64,000 nucleotides of DNA. Source: an uncultured Porphyromonadaceae bacterium (GTDB lineage Bacteria > Bacteroidota > Bacteroidia > Bacteroidales > Muribaculaceae). Within the stretch, counting starts at the first letter, position 1. Each line of letters begins with the position of its first letter. The translations under genes and the position numbers were made by a program. Under the pieces are notes generated by a model that saw only the letters and a list, made by a program, of their open reading frames with translations, was not told the origin of the DNA and searched no databases. The stretch is from the NCBI GenBank assembly GCA_945873625.1, contig CAMCDS010000007.1:29525-93524 (forward strand). Direction: 5' to 3'. Below are positions 9,701 through 17,329 of this stretch, piece after piece.

Positions 9701-10102
9701 ATGGTAAGCGGACAGTATCTCGTGTCTGACGCCTCGCGCACCGGCGAGGGCGCCGACTTCCTCAACGACGTGCTCGGAGTGGAGGCCGACTCAATCCGCG
9801 GACGCAACCGCTCAGGCTCGGCCACTCTTTCAATCGCCGACGGCGACACGCGGCGCATCGACTATTCCAACACGCTCAACGAAAAGAATTACATAGTGGA
9901 GGCTCCCGACGCGTTGCTCTCCACCGACCGCAACGGCCGCACCGTGCTCACCCTCTCCGACACGGGAGCCGCCGCCGGACTGCTCACCCGCAAGGGGAAG
10001 AGCCGCAAGGCAGTCTTCTCCCTACCTCTCGAAGCCATCCCTGACGCGTCCGTGCGCGACCGGATAGTGAAAGGAGCGATGGATTATTTCAACGAAAGAT
10101 GA
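6731..10102 (+). CDS. Large exported amidase with inserted golvesin-like domain
   Basis: A 1123-residue exported protein, often annotated as xanthan lyase in Bacteroidales, but the motifs are those of a zinc N-acetylmuramoyl-L-alanine amidase (Amidase_3). After a signal peptide (1-28) comes a Lys/Ser/Arg-rich tract (31-95). The amidase core is split: SSHGRYF (His233), the helix with VEDLYTMGY, and LPRERDTNV (about 279-287) form the first half; ALHSDAG (His611) and the catalytic-Glu motif LIELMSHQNFADMKY (Glu693) form the second. About 310 residues are inserted between them: a golvesin C-terminal-like beta domain (about 330-460) and an Asp/Glu-rich linker (about 478-520). A fibronectin-III-like domain (about 737-835) and a C-terminal region with a glutamine-amidotransferase-like look follow. 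It probably trims or remodels peptidoglycan in the periplasm. Confidence 0.8.
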   Translation: MKALFKKLIYILTIAALVIGAADMAASAAPRKGKASTSQTSKSKKKKSSKKSSTSKKKKKRKKNSSRSKSKKKRTSRNRKSTKKRTAARRYSRPAPPPDPVLSDSLTLAVDAAIKEWIPARLNPGGLRVNSVKLDSAQRSTKVSLNENYTYLPVTNEFIKDLQKEVKAHLPHPFDTYPVYLSVGRHSMAYYITKVDKLPEQYRGGTQFVVESEPCVHARKGMEGDIVGLWSSHGRYFKGGAWQWQRPLLFETVEDLYTMGYILPFTVPMLENAGAYVMLPRERDTNVHEVIVDNDTNPDGQIYSQPYYKEQTGTQAWRTGDEDGFIYDLPDFRDTENPFENGTYRETTTVKGGKPSVAAWYADIPEDGEYAVYVSYKSLPNSTSDARYTVNYSGGSKEFKVNQKMGGGTWIYLGTFPLEAGYSDTEPVVTLTNLSSAEGKTLTADAVKIGGGMGNIARSSNRSDIYYDPSTPDNSTASESSEDDEEEGDEEEETDDEAPTPDEEGEGDVDSEPADTSVPAEPLSATMAAQSKGRAPVFRTSGMPRYVEGARYWLHWAGAPESVYSPYHGSNDYKDDYTSRGNWINWLAGGSRVIPDGEGLGIPVDVCMALHSDAGKRSDDSFVGTLGIYFSNGGDSYEDGTPRINSRMLTDMLMRQITGDIRKTYEPNWTRRSMWDKSYVEARVPEVPTSLIELMSHQNFADMKYGLDPGFRFWVGRAIYKALGRFMAERKNREFVVQPLPVKDFSIKRTRKNHYRLSWEPTEDPVEPTATPKKYIVLERSGDELGFHKIGETHSTHFDVKTADNEIHSFRIVAANDGGLAFPSETLAMREAENDSEPVLIVNGFTRVSGPESFSEGGSAGFRSEDDFGVPYLRDISFAGHQTEFRRCAGESFGRSSQNYATKVIAGNTFDYPYLHGESFARAGYGFVSSSASAVEKGDVKLHDYKTVDLILGKQKRTTVGNGKSGTRYEAFPVELQKKLRAFAQKGGDIMVSGQYLVSDASRTGEGADFLNDVLGVEADSIRGRNRSGSATLSIADGDTRRIDYSNTLNEKNYIVEAPDALLSTDRNGRTVLTLSDTGAAAGLLTRKGKSRKAVFSLPLEAIPDASVRDRIVKGAMDYFNER

Positions 10103-10170
10103 CCCGTCGGCTCCTATTCCCGCCCCCTCCCCGATTCCCCTTATCCCCAACATCTAACCCCCATCCCTGA

Positions 10171-11565
10171 ATGGAAACAGTAAGATTCACCAACGTGCGT
10201 CAGCTTTGCGAAGACGTCTGCCGCAACGAGCTGGAGCAGTATGTGCTCCTGCGCCTCGACGACCGCGAGATAGTGCCCGACGAGTATTGCTTCCACCGCC
10301 TGATGGAGACAGCGTCGGAAGTCGACGCCACGCTCACCTACTGCAACTACCGCGAGCGTCTGGCCGACGGATCGCTCGTCGACCATCCTGTCTGCGACTA
10401 CCAGTACGGCTCGCTCCGCGACGACTTCGATTTCGGTCCGCTCGTGCTCATCAACGTGGCCGACATACTCTCCGCCTCCGAAGACTTCGACGACTCGATT
10501 TCGGCCATGGCCGACGGCGGCTGGTACGCCCTGCGCCTGCGCCTCTCGTCGACCGGCATCTTCATGAACGTGCCCGAATACCTCTACATAGCCGAGCGCG
10601 TCGACCACCGCAAGAGCGGCGAGAAGCAGCACGACTATGTCAACCCCGCCTGCCGGCAGTATCAGATTGACATGGAGGAGGCCCTGCTCGAACACCTCTA
10701 CGAAATCAACGCTCTGGTGAAAAAGGAGAAGATAACGGTGGACGATCAGTTTGACCGGCACGACAGTTTTCCGCGCGAGGCCACGGTGGTGATTCCCGTG
10801 CGCAACCGCGTGAAGACCGTTGGCGACGCCGTGCGTTCGGCCCTCTCGCAGAAGACGACGTTCGACTACAACGTGATTGTGGTCGACAACGGCTCTACCG
10901 ACGGCACGCGCGAACTGCTGCGCGACATCCCCGACCCGAAGCTGCGCGTCATCGAACTGACCGGCAGCGAAGGGCTGGGCATCGGAGGATGCTGGAACCG
11001 GGCCATTCTCCATCCGACATGCGGACGCTTTGCCGTGCAGCTCGACTCCGACGACGTCTATGCCGACGAAAACACGCTCCAGACCATCGTCGACACTTTC
11101 CGCAAGACGGGAGCGGCCATGGTGGTCGGAAGCTATATCATGACCGACTTCGGGATGCGCCCCATACCCCCGGGCCTCATCGACCATCGCGAATGGACAG
11201 ACGAGGACGGCCCCGACAACGCCCTGCGCGTAAACGGATTCGGCGCGCCGAGAGCCTTCTACACTCCCGTGGTGCGCAAGTTCCTCTTCCCCAACGTGAG
11301 CTATGGCGAGGACTACGCGATGTGCCTCCGCATAAGCCGTCAGTACAGGGTAGCCCGCATCTACGAGCCTCTCTACTTCTGCCGCCGCTGGGAAGGAAAC
11401 TCCGACGCCGAGCTCTCGATAGCGCAGGTGAACGCCCACAACACCTACAAGGACTTCCTGCGCTCGATGGAGCTGTACGCCCGCATCCGCGACAACATGC
11501 CGGAGATAAGCCCCATAAGCGGTGAGATAAATCCTGATTCCGATTCCGAAGACCAACCTTTCTGA
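10171..11565 (+). CDS. Family 2 glycosyltransferase with N-terminal extension
   Basis: A 464-residue protein whose second half is a GT-A glycosyltransferase. The nucleotide-binding strand [18 protein letters not shown] begins near residue 203, [14 protein letters not shown] follows, and the metal-binding LDSDDVYAD has its Asp cluster at about 292. The first 200 residues include a second stretch that looks GT-A-derived ([18 protein letters not shown]...), so the protein may be a degenerate tandem. No membrane segments are visible. The stop overlaps the next start by one base (TGATG), so it is probably translationally coupled to the DUF4922 gene. Donor and acceptor are unknown; the company of cell-wall genes hints at an envelope glycan. 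Confidence 0.82.
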   Translation: METVRFTNVRQLCEDVCRNELEQYVLLRLDDREIVPDEYCFHRLMETASEVDATLTYCNYRERLADGSLVDHPVCDYQYGSLRDDFDFGPLVLINVADILSASEDFDDSISAMADGGWYALRLRLSSTGIFMNVPEYLYIAERVDHRKSGEKQHDYVNPACRQYQIDMEEALLEHLYEINALVKKEKITVDDQFDRHDSFPREATVVIPVRNRVKTVGDAVRSALSQKTTFDYNVIVVDNGSTDGTRELLRDIPDPKLRVIELTGSEGLGIGGCWNRAILHPTCGRFAVQLDSDDVYADENTLQTIVDTFRKTGAAMVVGSYIMTDFGMRPIPPGLIDHREWTDEDGPDNALRVNGFGAPRAFYTPVVRKFLFPNVSYGEDYAMCLRISRQYRVARIYEPLYFCRRWEGNSDAELSIAQVNAHNTYKDFLRSMELYARIRDNMPEISPISGEINPDSDSEDQPF

Positions 11566-12515
11566 TGACACTCAACCTCGAACAGATCAACGACTTCTAC
11601 GACGCCCAGTTTCGCGAATGGACGGAACTGAAACCCCGCTACGACGCGCTCATGCAGGCCGAGCGGCGCAACGTCGGCGTCGGCGACATGACAGTCGCCC
11701 TGCAGTTCAACCCCGCGAGGATAAAGTCGACAGGCGCCGCCGTCGATACCTCGTCGCTGGCCCGCCGCCCGTGTTTCCTCTGCAAGGCCAACCGCCCCAG
11801 GGAGCAGCGTTCGCTCGGCATTCTCGACAGCTGGCACTGGCTCATAAACCCATATCCCATTTTCCCGGTGCACTTCACCATTGCCAGCAAGGCTCACGAG
11901 CCGCAGGAGGAGATTCCGCTCGACATGGTGGCCGCCGCCGAGGCAGCCCCTGAGCTGGCTTTCTTCTACAACGGAGCGCGCGCCGGAGCATCCGCCCCCG
12001 ACCATCTCCATTTTCAGGCTACGCTGAAAGAGGAACTGCCGCTCATCGCAATCGCCGAAAAGTATCATCAGGGCGGCAGATCGTCGGCGATGGATTCCAC
12101 CGACTTTCCGGTTGACCTGCCGCTCTGCTTCCGGAGCATAACTGTGGTGCCCGACGCGGAGGGGATGCAACTTCTGAGCCTGCTCCCCACCATGTATGGT
12201 TTCGACGCCGTAACCGGCGCGCCCGACCCGGGAATGGTGAACGTCATAGTCTGGATCGACGACAGCCGCACGCTCCGCGCTATCGTCATCCCGCGCAAAC
12301 GCCACCGTCCGGCGTGCTACACCTCGGCCGCCGACGGCGAGGGATGCATGGTAAGCCCGGGAGCCGTCGACATGGCCGGTGTGCTCATCCTTCCGCGAAA
12401 GTCGGACTTCGGCACGCTCGACGCCGAGCGCATCGCCTCGATATATGCCGAGTGCGGACTGACAAAGGAGGAATTCAAGGTGTGGAAGCCGCTCGACGGC
12501 ATTATGGGGCGCTGA
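11565..12515 (+). CDS. DUF4922 protein, HIT/GalT-like nucleotidyltransferase fold
   Basis: A 316-residue protein of the DUF4922 family. Two features point to the HIT/GalT superfamily of nucleotidyl transferases and phosphorylases: a CxxC pair (Cys70, Cys73 in CFLCKANRP) that could bind zinc, and the triad-like DHLHFQ (His147, His149, Gln151), matching the HxHxQ motif of galactose-1-phosphate uridylyltransferase and GDP-galactose phosphorylase. In those enzymes the second His is the nucleophile that forms a nucleotidyl intermediate. No signal peptide is seen, so it is cytosolic. It is coupled to the upstream glycosyltransferase by a one-base overlap and is followed two bases later by the SpoIID-like gene. 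The reaction is unknown; sugar-nucleotide supply or salvage would fit the setting. Confidence 0.78.
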   Translation: MTLNLEQINDFYDAQFREWTELKPRYDALMQAERRNVGVGDMTVALQFNPARIKSTGAAVDTSSLARRPCFLCKANRPREQRSLGILDSWHWLINPYPIFPVHFTIASKAHEPQEEIPLDMVAAAEAAPELAFFYNGARAGASAPDHLHFQATLKEELPLIAIAEKYHQGGRSSAMDSTDFPVDLPLCFRSITVVPDAEGMQLLSLLPTMYGFDAVTGAPDPGMVNVIVWIDDSRTLRAIVIPRKRHRPACYTSAADGEGCMVSPGAVDMAGVLILPRKSDFGTLDAERIASIYAECGLTKEEFKVWKPLDGIMGR

Positions 12516-12517
12516 CC

Positions 12518-13621
12518 GTGCTGATACGGATAGGAATATACACCGACGGAGAGCCCCGCGTCAGTCGCGGAGCGGCCGAAGGGGAGTGGCGCGTGGACAA
12601 TGCCGTGCGCGGCGTCGGTTTCCACTGGCGCGAGGTATACCGGATGCTTCTCTCCGGTGTCAGCTCGGTGGAGGTGCTTCCTCCCCGTGAGGGAGAGCCT
12701 TCGCTGGTGGCGTCAATCGACCTCGAGCGCTATCTCGAAAGCGTCGTGTCGAGCGAGATGAGCCCCGAGGCTCCGGAAGAGTTCATCAAGGCCCACGCCA
12801 TCATCTCGCGCTCGTGGGCGGTGAGGATGATTACGTGCCCTCCGTCTGCCGGCCGGCTCACCGAGACCGAAGGCGACGACATGACCATAATCTACGACAC
12901 GGCCGCCCACCGGGGATTCCACCTCTGCAACGACGACCACTGCCAGCGTTTTCAGGGGATGGAGAGGGTCGGCGCCAAAGCGCGCAAGGCTGTGGCCGAC
13001 ACGGCCGGGACGGTGCTTGCCGACCGCGACGGAAATGTGGCCGACGCACGCTATTCGAAATGCTGCGGCGGGATGACCGAGCTATTCTCTACCTGCTGGC
13101 AAGACCGCGACTACCACTATCTTCAGCCCGTGGCCGACCCCTGGTGCGACCTTTCGGGCCTCGGACCCGAGGAGCGCGACAGGATACTCGCGTCGGCGCT
13201 GCGCGACTTCGACCGCAGCGCCACCCCCGACTTCTACCGCTGGGAACGCACCGTAGACGCGGCCGGAGTGTCGGAACGCCTCCGTGCCCTGACCGGCATT
13301 GACATTGGTGAGGCGAAGGGACTCGAAGCTGTACGCCGAGGCCCGTCGGGACGCGTCTCGCGCCTTCGTGTGGATGGCTCGCGCCGAAGCGTAACCCTCG
13401 GCAAGGAGCTGGCCATACGCCGCCTGCTCGCCGCCGACTGCCTTCTCTCATCGGCGTTCACCGTGAGCGACGCGCCCGGCGGATTCCGCCTCGCCGGAAA
13501 GGGGTGGGGCCACGGAGCGGGACTCTGCCAGATAGGCGCGGCTGCCATGGCCGCCGCCGGACACACGGCCGAAGAGATACTCGCCTTCTATTATCCCGGT
13601 ACCAAAACCGTTACAATCTGA
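12518..13621 (+). CDS. SpoIID/LytB-domain protein (GTG start)
   Basis: A 367-residue SpoIID/LytB-family protein. I chose the GTG at 12518, two bases after the preceding stop, because homology-like sequence (LIRIGIYTDGEPRV) begins there; the frame stays open back to 12314 but that part lies inside DUF4922. The core runs LERYLESVVSSEM (69-81, Glu80 being the equivalent of the SpoIID catalytic Glu), AHAIISRSWAVRM (about 90-102), and GWGHGAGLCQIGA (329-341). SpoIID is a lytic transglycosylase acting on peptidoglycan. No signal peptide is obvious at the chosen start, which is odd for a wall enzyme. It lies between the DUF4922 gene and an AmpG-like permease, suggesting peptidoglycan turnover or recycling. 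Confidence 0.85.
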   Translation: MLIRIGIYTDGEPRVSRGAAEGEWRVDNAVRGVGFHWREVYRMLLSGVSSVEVLPPREGEPSLVASIDLERYLESVVSSEMSPEAPEEFIKAHAIISRSWAVRMITCPPSAGRLTETEGDDMTIIYDTAAHRGFHLCNDDHCQRFQGMERVGAKARKAVADTAGTVLADRDGNVADARYSKCCGGMTELFSTCWQDRDYHYLQPVADPWCDLSGLGPEERDRILASALRDFDRSATPDFYRWERTVDAAGVSERLRALTGIDIGEAKGLEAVRRGPSGRVSRLRVDGSRRSVTLGKELAIRRLLAADCLLSSAFTVSDAPGGFRLAGKGWGHGAGLCQIGAAAMAAAGHTAEEILAFYYPGTKTVTI

Positions 13622-13625
13622 CCGA

Positions 13626-15008
13626 ATGAGCAAACAATCACCCTGGACCTGGATTCCGACCCTCTACGTGGCCGAAGGTCTCCCATATTTCGCCGTCAAC
13701 ACCCTCACGGTGCTCATGTACGTGAACCTCGGCGTATCCCTTTCTGAAATGGCCTTCTTCACCGGATGGCTCTATCTCCCGTGGGTGATAAAGCCCTTCT
13801 GGAGTCCGTTTGTCGACCTCATCCGCACCAAACGGTGGTGGATAATCGCGATGCAGGCCATGCTCGCCCTTACCATGGCGGCCGTCGGCTTCCTGCTCCC
13901 GACGTCGTTTTTCTTCTCGGCCACGCTCGTATGCTTCTGGCTGATGGCCTTCTGCTCGGCCACCAACGACATCGCCTCCGACGGATACTACATGCTTGAG
14001 CTTCAGCCCCACGAACAGGCCGCCTTCGTCGGCATCCGCTCCACGTTCTACCGCATTGCGAGCGTGATAGGCCAGGGGGGACTTGTGATGCTCGCCGGAG
14101 TGCTTGAGGCAGGCATGGGCTCGGTGCCGGCCGCATGGTCTACGGTGTTCATAATCCTCTCGCTCTTCTTCCTCAGCATCACGCTCTATCACGTCCGCTT
14201 CCTCCCCCACGCGCCCCTCGACCGCCCGCGCGCCGATCTGCGGGCCTCGGACATAATGCGCGACTTCGGCCATACGTTCGTAACCTTCTTCCGCAAGCCT
14301 CACGTCGTTTCGGCCCTTGCCTTCATGCTCCTCTACCGCCTCCCCGAAGCGATGTGCATCAAGCTCGTGCAGCCCTTCCTCGTAGCCTCGCGCGAGTCGG
14401 GCGGACTCGGGCTCACCACGGCGCAGGTCGGTTTCGTCAACGGCACGGTAGGCGTTGTGGCCCTTCTTGCCGGCGGCATCCTCGGCGGCCTCGCCATAGC
14501 CCGCAACGGACTTAAACGCTGGCTCTGGCCCATGGCTCTCGCCCTCACCCTCCCCTGCGCCTTCTATTGTCTGCTGGCCATGACGCAGCCCGAAGATTTC
14601 GCATGGATATGCACGGCCGTCGGCATCGAGCAGTTCGGCTACGGATTCGGATTCACCTCTTTCATGCTCTATCTCATCTACTTCGCACGCGGCGAGTCGG
14701 CCACCTCCCACTATGCCTTCTGCACAGCCTTCATGGCCCTCGGGATGATGCTCCCCGGCATGGCCGCCGGATGGATCCACGAGCAGCTGTCCGCGTTCAG
14801 CCTCTTCGGCCTCGACGGCCCCCAGGGCTACGTCAACTTCTTCTGGTGGGTGATGGTATGCTGCCTTGCCACCTTTGCCGTAACCCTCACCGTGAAGGTC
14901 GATCCCGCCTTCGGCCGCAAAAACGCCCCCGTCGGGATGGGTAGGGACGCCCCCGTCGGGATGGGTAGGGACGCGATTAATCGCGTCCACAGCGACAAAA
15001 ATGAATGA
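13626..15008 (+). CDS. AmpG-like major facilitator transporter
   Basis: A 460-residue major-facilitator permease with about 12 membrane helices. It resembles AmpG (the anhydromuropeptide importer) in WTWIPTLYVAEGLPYFAVNT, WVIKPFWSPFVDL and ATNDIASDGYYML. With the SpoIID-like enzyme 4 bases upstream, import of muropeptide fragments for recycling is the most economical role; sugar or siderophore import are alternatives. The last 30 residues are not native looking: NAPVGMGR/DAPVGMGR are encoded by a perfect 24-bp tandem duplication (14923-14970), and the final INRVHSDKNE comes from a REP-like palindrome. The original C terminus probably lay near DPAFGRK. Confidence 0.88.
   Translation: MSKQSPWTWIPTLYVAEGLPYFAVNTLTVLMYVNLGVSLSEMAFFTGWLYLPWVIKPFWSPFVDLIRTKRWWIIAMQAMLALTMAAVGFLLPTSFFFSATLVCFWLMAFCSATNDIASDGYYMLELQPHEQAAFVGIRSTFYRIASVIGQGGLVMLAGVLEAGMGSVPAAWSTVFIILSLFFLSITLYHVRFLPHAPLDRPRADLRASDIMRDFGHTFVTFFRKPHVVSALAFMLLYRLPEAMCIKLVQPFLVASRESGGLGLTTAQVGFVNGTVGVVALLAGGILGGLAIARNGLKRWLWPMALALTLPCAFYCLLAMTQPEDFAWICTAVGIEQFGYGFGFTSFMLYLIYFARGESATSHYAFCTAFMALGMMLPGMAAGWIHEQLSAFSLFGLDGPQGYVNFFWWVMVCCLATFAVTLTVKVDPAFGRKNAPVGMGRDAPVGMGRDAINRVHSDKNE
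14923..14970 (+). repeat. 24-bp perfect tandem duplication inside the transporter gene
   Basis: Two identical 24-bp units (14923-14946 and 14947-14970) encode eight residues each, differing only in frame-boundary residue. They abut the REP-like palindrome at 14965-15010, with which the last bases overlap. Confidence 0.9.
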
Positions 15009-15010
15009 AT
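14965..15010. repeat. REP-like palindromic repeat, copy 2
   Basis: It is identical over 46 bp to the reverse complement of 1792-1837. It forms the 3' end of the AmpG-like gene, including its TGA stop. A third, partial copy of the palindrome follows at 15033-15056. Confidence 0.88.
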
Positions 15011-15032
15011 TTGACGCAGGCATCGACGCGGC

Positions 15033-15056
15033 GGACGCGATTAATCGCGACCCTAC
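15033..15056. repeat. REP-like palindrome, partial copy
   Basis: This shorter version contains GGACGCGATTAATCGCGACC followed by CTAC. It lies between the transporter and the convergent symporter gene, 22 bases beyond the complete copy. Confidence 0.7.
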
Positions 15057-15088
15057 GGCGGCACCGCAGGGTCGCGGTCGCGGCGACG

Positions 15089-16270
15089 TCAGGCGGCCTC
15101 GCGGAGGCGTTTGCGTCCGAATATCCAGTCGACGATGAGGGCGATGAAGCCGTCGCCTGTTACGTTGCAGGCGGTGCCGAACGAGTCCATCGCAATGTAG
15201 AGGGCTATCATCAGCGCCTGGTCGGTTTCGGAGAATCCAAGCATCGAGGCCATGATGCCGAGCGAGGCCATGATGGCGCCGCCGGGCACGCCGGGAGCGG
15301 CGATGATAGAGATGCCTATCATGCAGATGAAGCCGGCAAACATCCCGAAGTCATAGGGCATGCCCTGCATTAGCATCAGGGCGATGGAGCAGCACACGAT
15401 TTTCATCGTGCTTCCCGACATGTGGATGGTGGCGCAGAGAGGCACCACGAATCCTGCCACGTCTTCGCTCACGCCCATCTTCTCGGTCTGGCGCAGCGTA
15501 ACGGGAATGGTGGCTGCCGACGACTGAGTGCCCAGAGCCGTGAAGTAGGCCGGGAGCATGGTTGCAAGGAGCTTAAAGGGATTCTTGCGCACGAAGAGGG
15601 CGGCGATGCAGTATTGGGCCACGAGAAGGAACACGTGGAGGGCGAAGATCACGAGTATGATTTTGGCGAAGGCGCCGAGCACGGTGGCCACCTGCCCGGA
15701 GTAGGTCATGTTGAGGAAGATGCCGAATATGTAGATGGGGAGCAGCGGGATTATGACGCCGCGGATAGCCATCTCCACCACCTCACGGAACTCTGAGAAA
15801 AACGATTTCAAAGTGCCCCCCTTGATTGAAGCTATGCAGATGCCGAGCAGGAATGCCAGCACGAGGGCGGTCATCACGGTCATCAGCGGCGGAATCTCGA
15901 TGTTGAAGAAGGGCATCAGGTCGGAGCCGCCGGGCAGCTCCTCCGACAACGGACGCTGAGTAATCAGTTTGGGAAAGATGGTGTCGCCTACGGCAAAGCT
16001 GAGGAAACCCGAGCAGATGGTGGCCAGATATGCTATGGCGGCCGTGGTCAAGAGCATCTTTCCGGCGTTGCGGCCGATGTCGGCGATGGCCGGAGCTACG
16101 AAACCGAGTATGATGAGCGGGATGAGAAAGCCGAGAAACTGGCTGAATATGGCATTGAACGTGGCGAAGAGTCGGCCGAGCCATTCGGGAAAGAAGTAGC
16201 CGCAGCCGATGCCAAGCGCGATAGCAATCAGAATACGGACAAGAAGGTTTACTTTGAATATTCTTTTCAT
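15089..16270 (-). CDS. Dicarboxylate/amino acid:cation symporter (DAACS family)
   Basis: A 393-residue symporter of the sodium:dicarboxylate family (SDF/DAACS). Eight membrane helices and two re-entrant hairpins are expected; the conserved serine-rich hairpin appears as TALGTQSSAATIPVT, and HMSGSTMKIV and IAMDSFGTACNVTGDG match the substrate- and cation-binding segments of helices 7 and 8. Members carry glutamate, aspartate, serine/threonine or C4-dicarboxylates with Na+ or H+; the Asp-Asn pattern NVTGD does not settle which. The gene is transcribed alone on the minus strand, convergent with the AmpG-like gene. I did not find a clear TAnnTTTG promoter; a 12-bp palindrome (TACTTATAAGTA) at 16288-16299 lies just upstream of its start. 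Confidence 0.92.
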   Translation of the reverse strand: MKRIFKVNLLVRILIAIALGIGCGYFFPEWLGRLFATFNAIFSQFLGFLIPLIILGFVAPAIADIGRNAGKMLLTTAAIAYLATICSGFLSFAVGDTIFPKLITQRPLSEELPGGSDLMPFFNIEIPPLMTVMTALVLAFLLGICIASIKGGTLKSFFSEFREVVEMAIRGVIIPLLPIYIFGIFLNMTYSGQVATVLGAFAKIILVIFALHVFLLVAQYCIAALFVRKNPFKLLATMLPAYFTALGTQSSAATIPVTLRQTEKMGVSEDVAGFVVPLCATIHMSGSTMKIVCCSIALMLMQGMPYDFGMFAGFICMIGISIIAAPGVPGGAIMASLGIMASMLGFSETDQALMIALYIAMDSFGTACNVTGDGFIALIVDWIFGRKRLREAA

Positions 16271-16575
16271 CGTTATATTGGGTTATCTACTTATAAGTAA
16301 GTGTTCTAATTTAATTTATACTATCCGCGAGGTTGTTTTTGAGGCGATTCCGGTGCGGATTGAAGGAGAGTATATTAATATTCGACTGAAATCCAAGCCG
16401 GAAGCGACCAAAAAGAAGCCGCGGAGAGTATGAAAGATAAAACACTTTCATTATTCGGTTAAATTTGAATACTTACTTATTCTCAACGCTTATACCCCTC
16501 GCGAAATTACCTTCGTTGGGATTTAATCACATTTTTTTGATTTTTTTTGTGAGGTCGGCACAATTTTCACGGAAT

Positions 16576-16590
16576 TGGCACGTTATTTGT
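16576..16590 (+). promoter_or_regulatory. Sigma-54-like promoter without an obvious gene
   Basis: TGGCACG-N4-TTGT fits the sigma-54 (RpoN) consensus TGGCACG-N4-TTGC at every fixed position except the last. The -24 GG is at 16577-16578 and the -12 GT at 16589-16590. The predicted start near 16602 would give an RNA running into 16.6-17.1 kb, where I see no convincing protein gene. Confidence 0.4.
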
Positions 16591-16601
16591 AGTAGAAAAA
16601 G

Positions 16602-17127
16602 GCAGTGAATGGAGAGACATTCGGACGCCATTTCTTAAAAAATGTAAAAAGCGAGTTTTGCATTAAACCATTCCGACTATCCGGAGTCAGACTTATGAAT
16701 CCGGTCCGGAAGGGCGGAAATCGAAGAAGCGGACGCTTTTTGGATTTTTTGGATTCACACACAATAAACGCGCATACGAATGCGTTTATAGATAAAATGC
16801 CGGCTGCCGCAGAGGCGACAGGTCAAGGCTCAGTCAGACGGACGGCATCCCGACGCAATGCAAAGGATGCTGAATGGCAGAAAGGAGAATCCCCCGGAAT
16901 ATCGCGGAGCGGACTAAATTCTCCCCGACGCCGGAAGTCGCCGGATTGCATGGAATATTGAAGATTATTGGTTTAGTGATTAGTGATATATCAACAAAAT
17001 GTACACAAGCAGTACAATCGCGGTGTGATACCTTAAACAACCGGTCGTGGCTTCGTGAGAAGGGGCGGTCGGTGGCACCGCAAACTACAGGCAGTTTTGG
17101 ATCGTGAGTTCCAAAACTGCTTTTTTT
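16602..17127 (+). ncRNA. Possible orphan leader or small RNA ending in a terminator
   Basis: No protein gene is convincing between 16271 and 17910. This part begins at the predicted sigma-54-type start and ends at a strong terminator. Within it lie a ten-codon ORF (16999-17028; M-Y-T-S-S-T-I-A-V), and a stem GCGGT/ACCGC enclosing GGTGGCACC (17064-17081), reminiscent of the conserved box of T-box leaders. Such a layout recalls an amino-acid attenuator, but no biosynthetic gene follows; the next elements are a REP-like repeat, a MITE and the B12 riboswitch. A remnant leader and an independent small RNA are both possible. Confidence 0.3.
17091..17127 (+). terminator. Strong intrinsic terminator in intergenic region
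   Basis: An 11-bp stem GCAGTTTTGGA / TCCAAAACTGC with an 8-base loop is followed directly by seven T. It ends whatever transcript crosses 16.6-17.1 kb. Confidence 0.85.
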
Positions 17128-17162
17128 GTGCCCCCTTCGTCCGGCTCCGACCGCGACCGGCA

Positions 17163-17200
17163 GGGACGCGATTTTTCGCGTCCACAGCGACAAAAACGAA
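17163..17200. repeat. REP-like palindrome, diverged copy
   Basis: GGGACGCGATTTTTCGCGTCC followed by ACAGCGACAAAAA matches the copies at 1792 and 14965 except in the loop. It is preceded by GACCGCGACCGG, the same flank as seen near 1840-1890. Confidence 0.8.
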
Positions 17201-17329
17201 CGTACACAGCCGCCCGAAAATCCACGCCCGTCTTGCCGTTATGACGCGTGTGAAGCAGATGCATCTAAAGCGAAAAAACATCTCATCCGTGTGATTCCGA
17301 CAGAAATATGAAAGATTCGTCTGCTTTTA

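Noticed and set aside
10141..11571. 476-codon minus-strand open frame opposite the GT2 gene
   Set aside because: Antisense shadow of a clear glycosyltransferase; composition is typical of reverse-frame translation.
12314..12517. N-terminal extension of the SpoIID-like frame
   Set aside because: It overlaps the end of the DUF4922 gene in another frame and is Arg/Gly/His-rich noise; the GTG at 12518 is favoured.
13638..15023. 461-codon minus-strand open frame opposite the AmpG-like gene
   Set aside because: Highly charged Gly/Glu/His-rich antisense product of a membrane-protein gene, not plausible as a protein.
16605..16961. 118-codon plus-strand ORF in the gap before the B12 locus
   Set aside because: It begins with GTG only 3 bases after the predicted transcription start, has low-complexity basic composition and no detectable domain; I treat the stretch as a possible noncoding RNA.
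17064..17127. True T-box riboswitch
   Set aside because: Only the GGTGGCACCGC-like box is present; no specifier loop or T-box stem architecture is evident and no aminoacyl-tRNA or biosynthetic gene follows. Retained only as a low-confidence attenuator.
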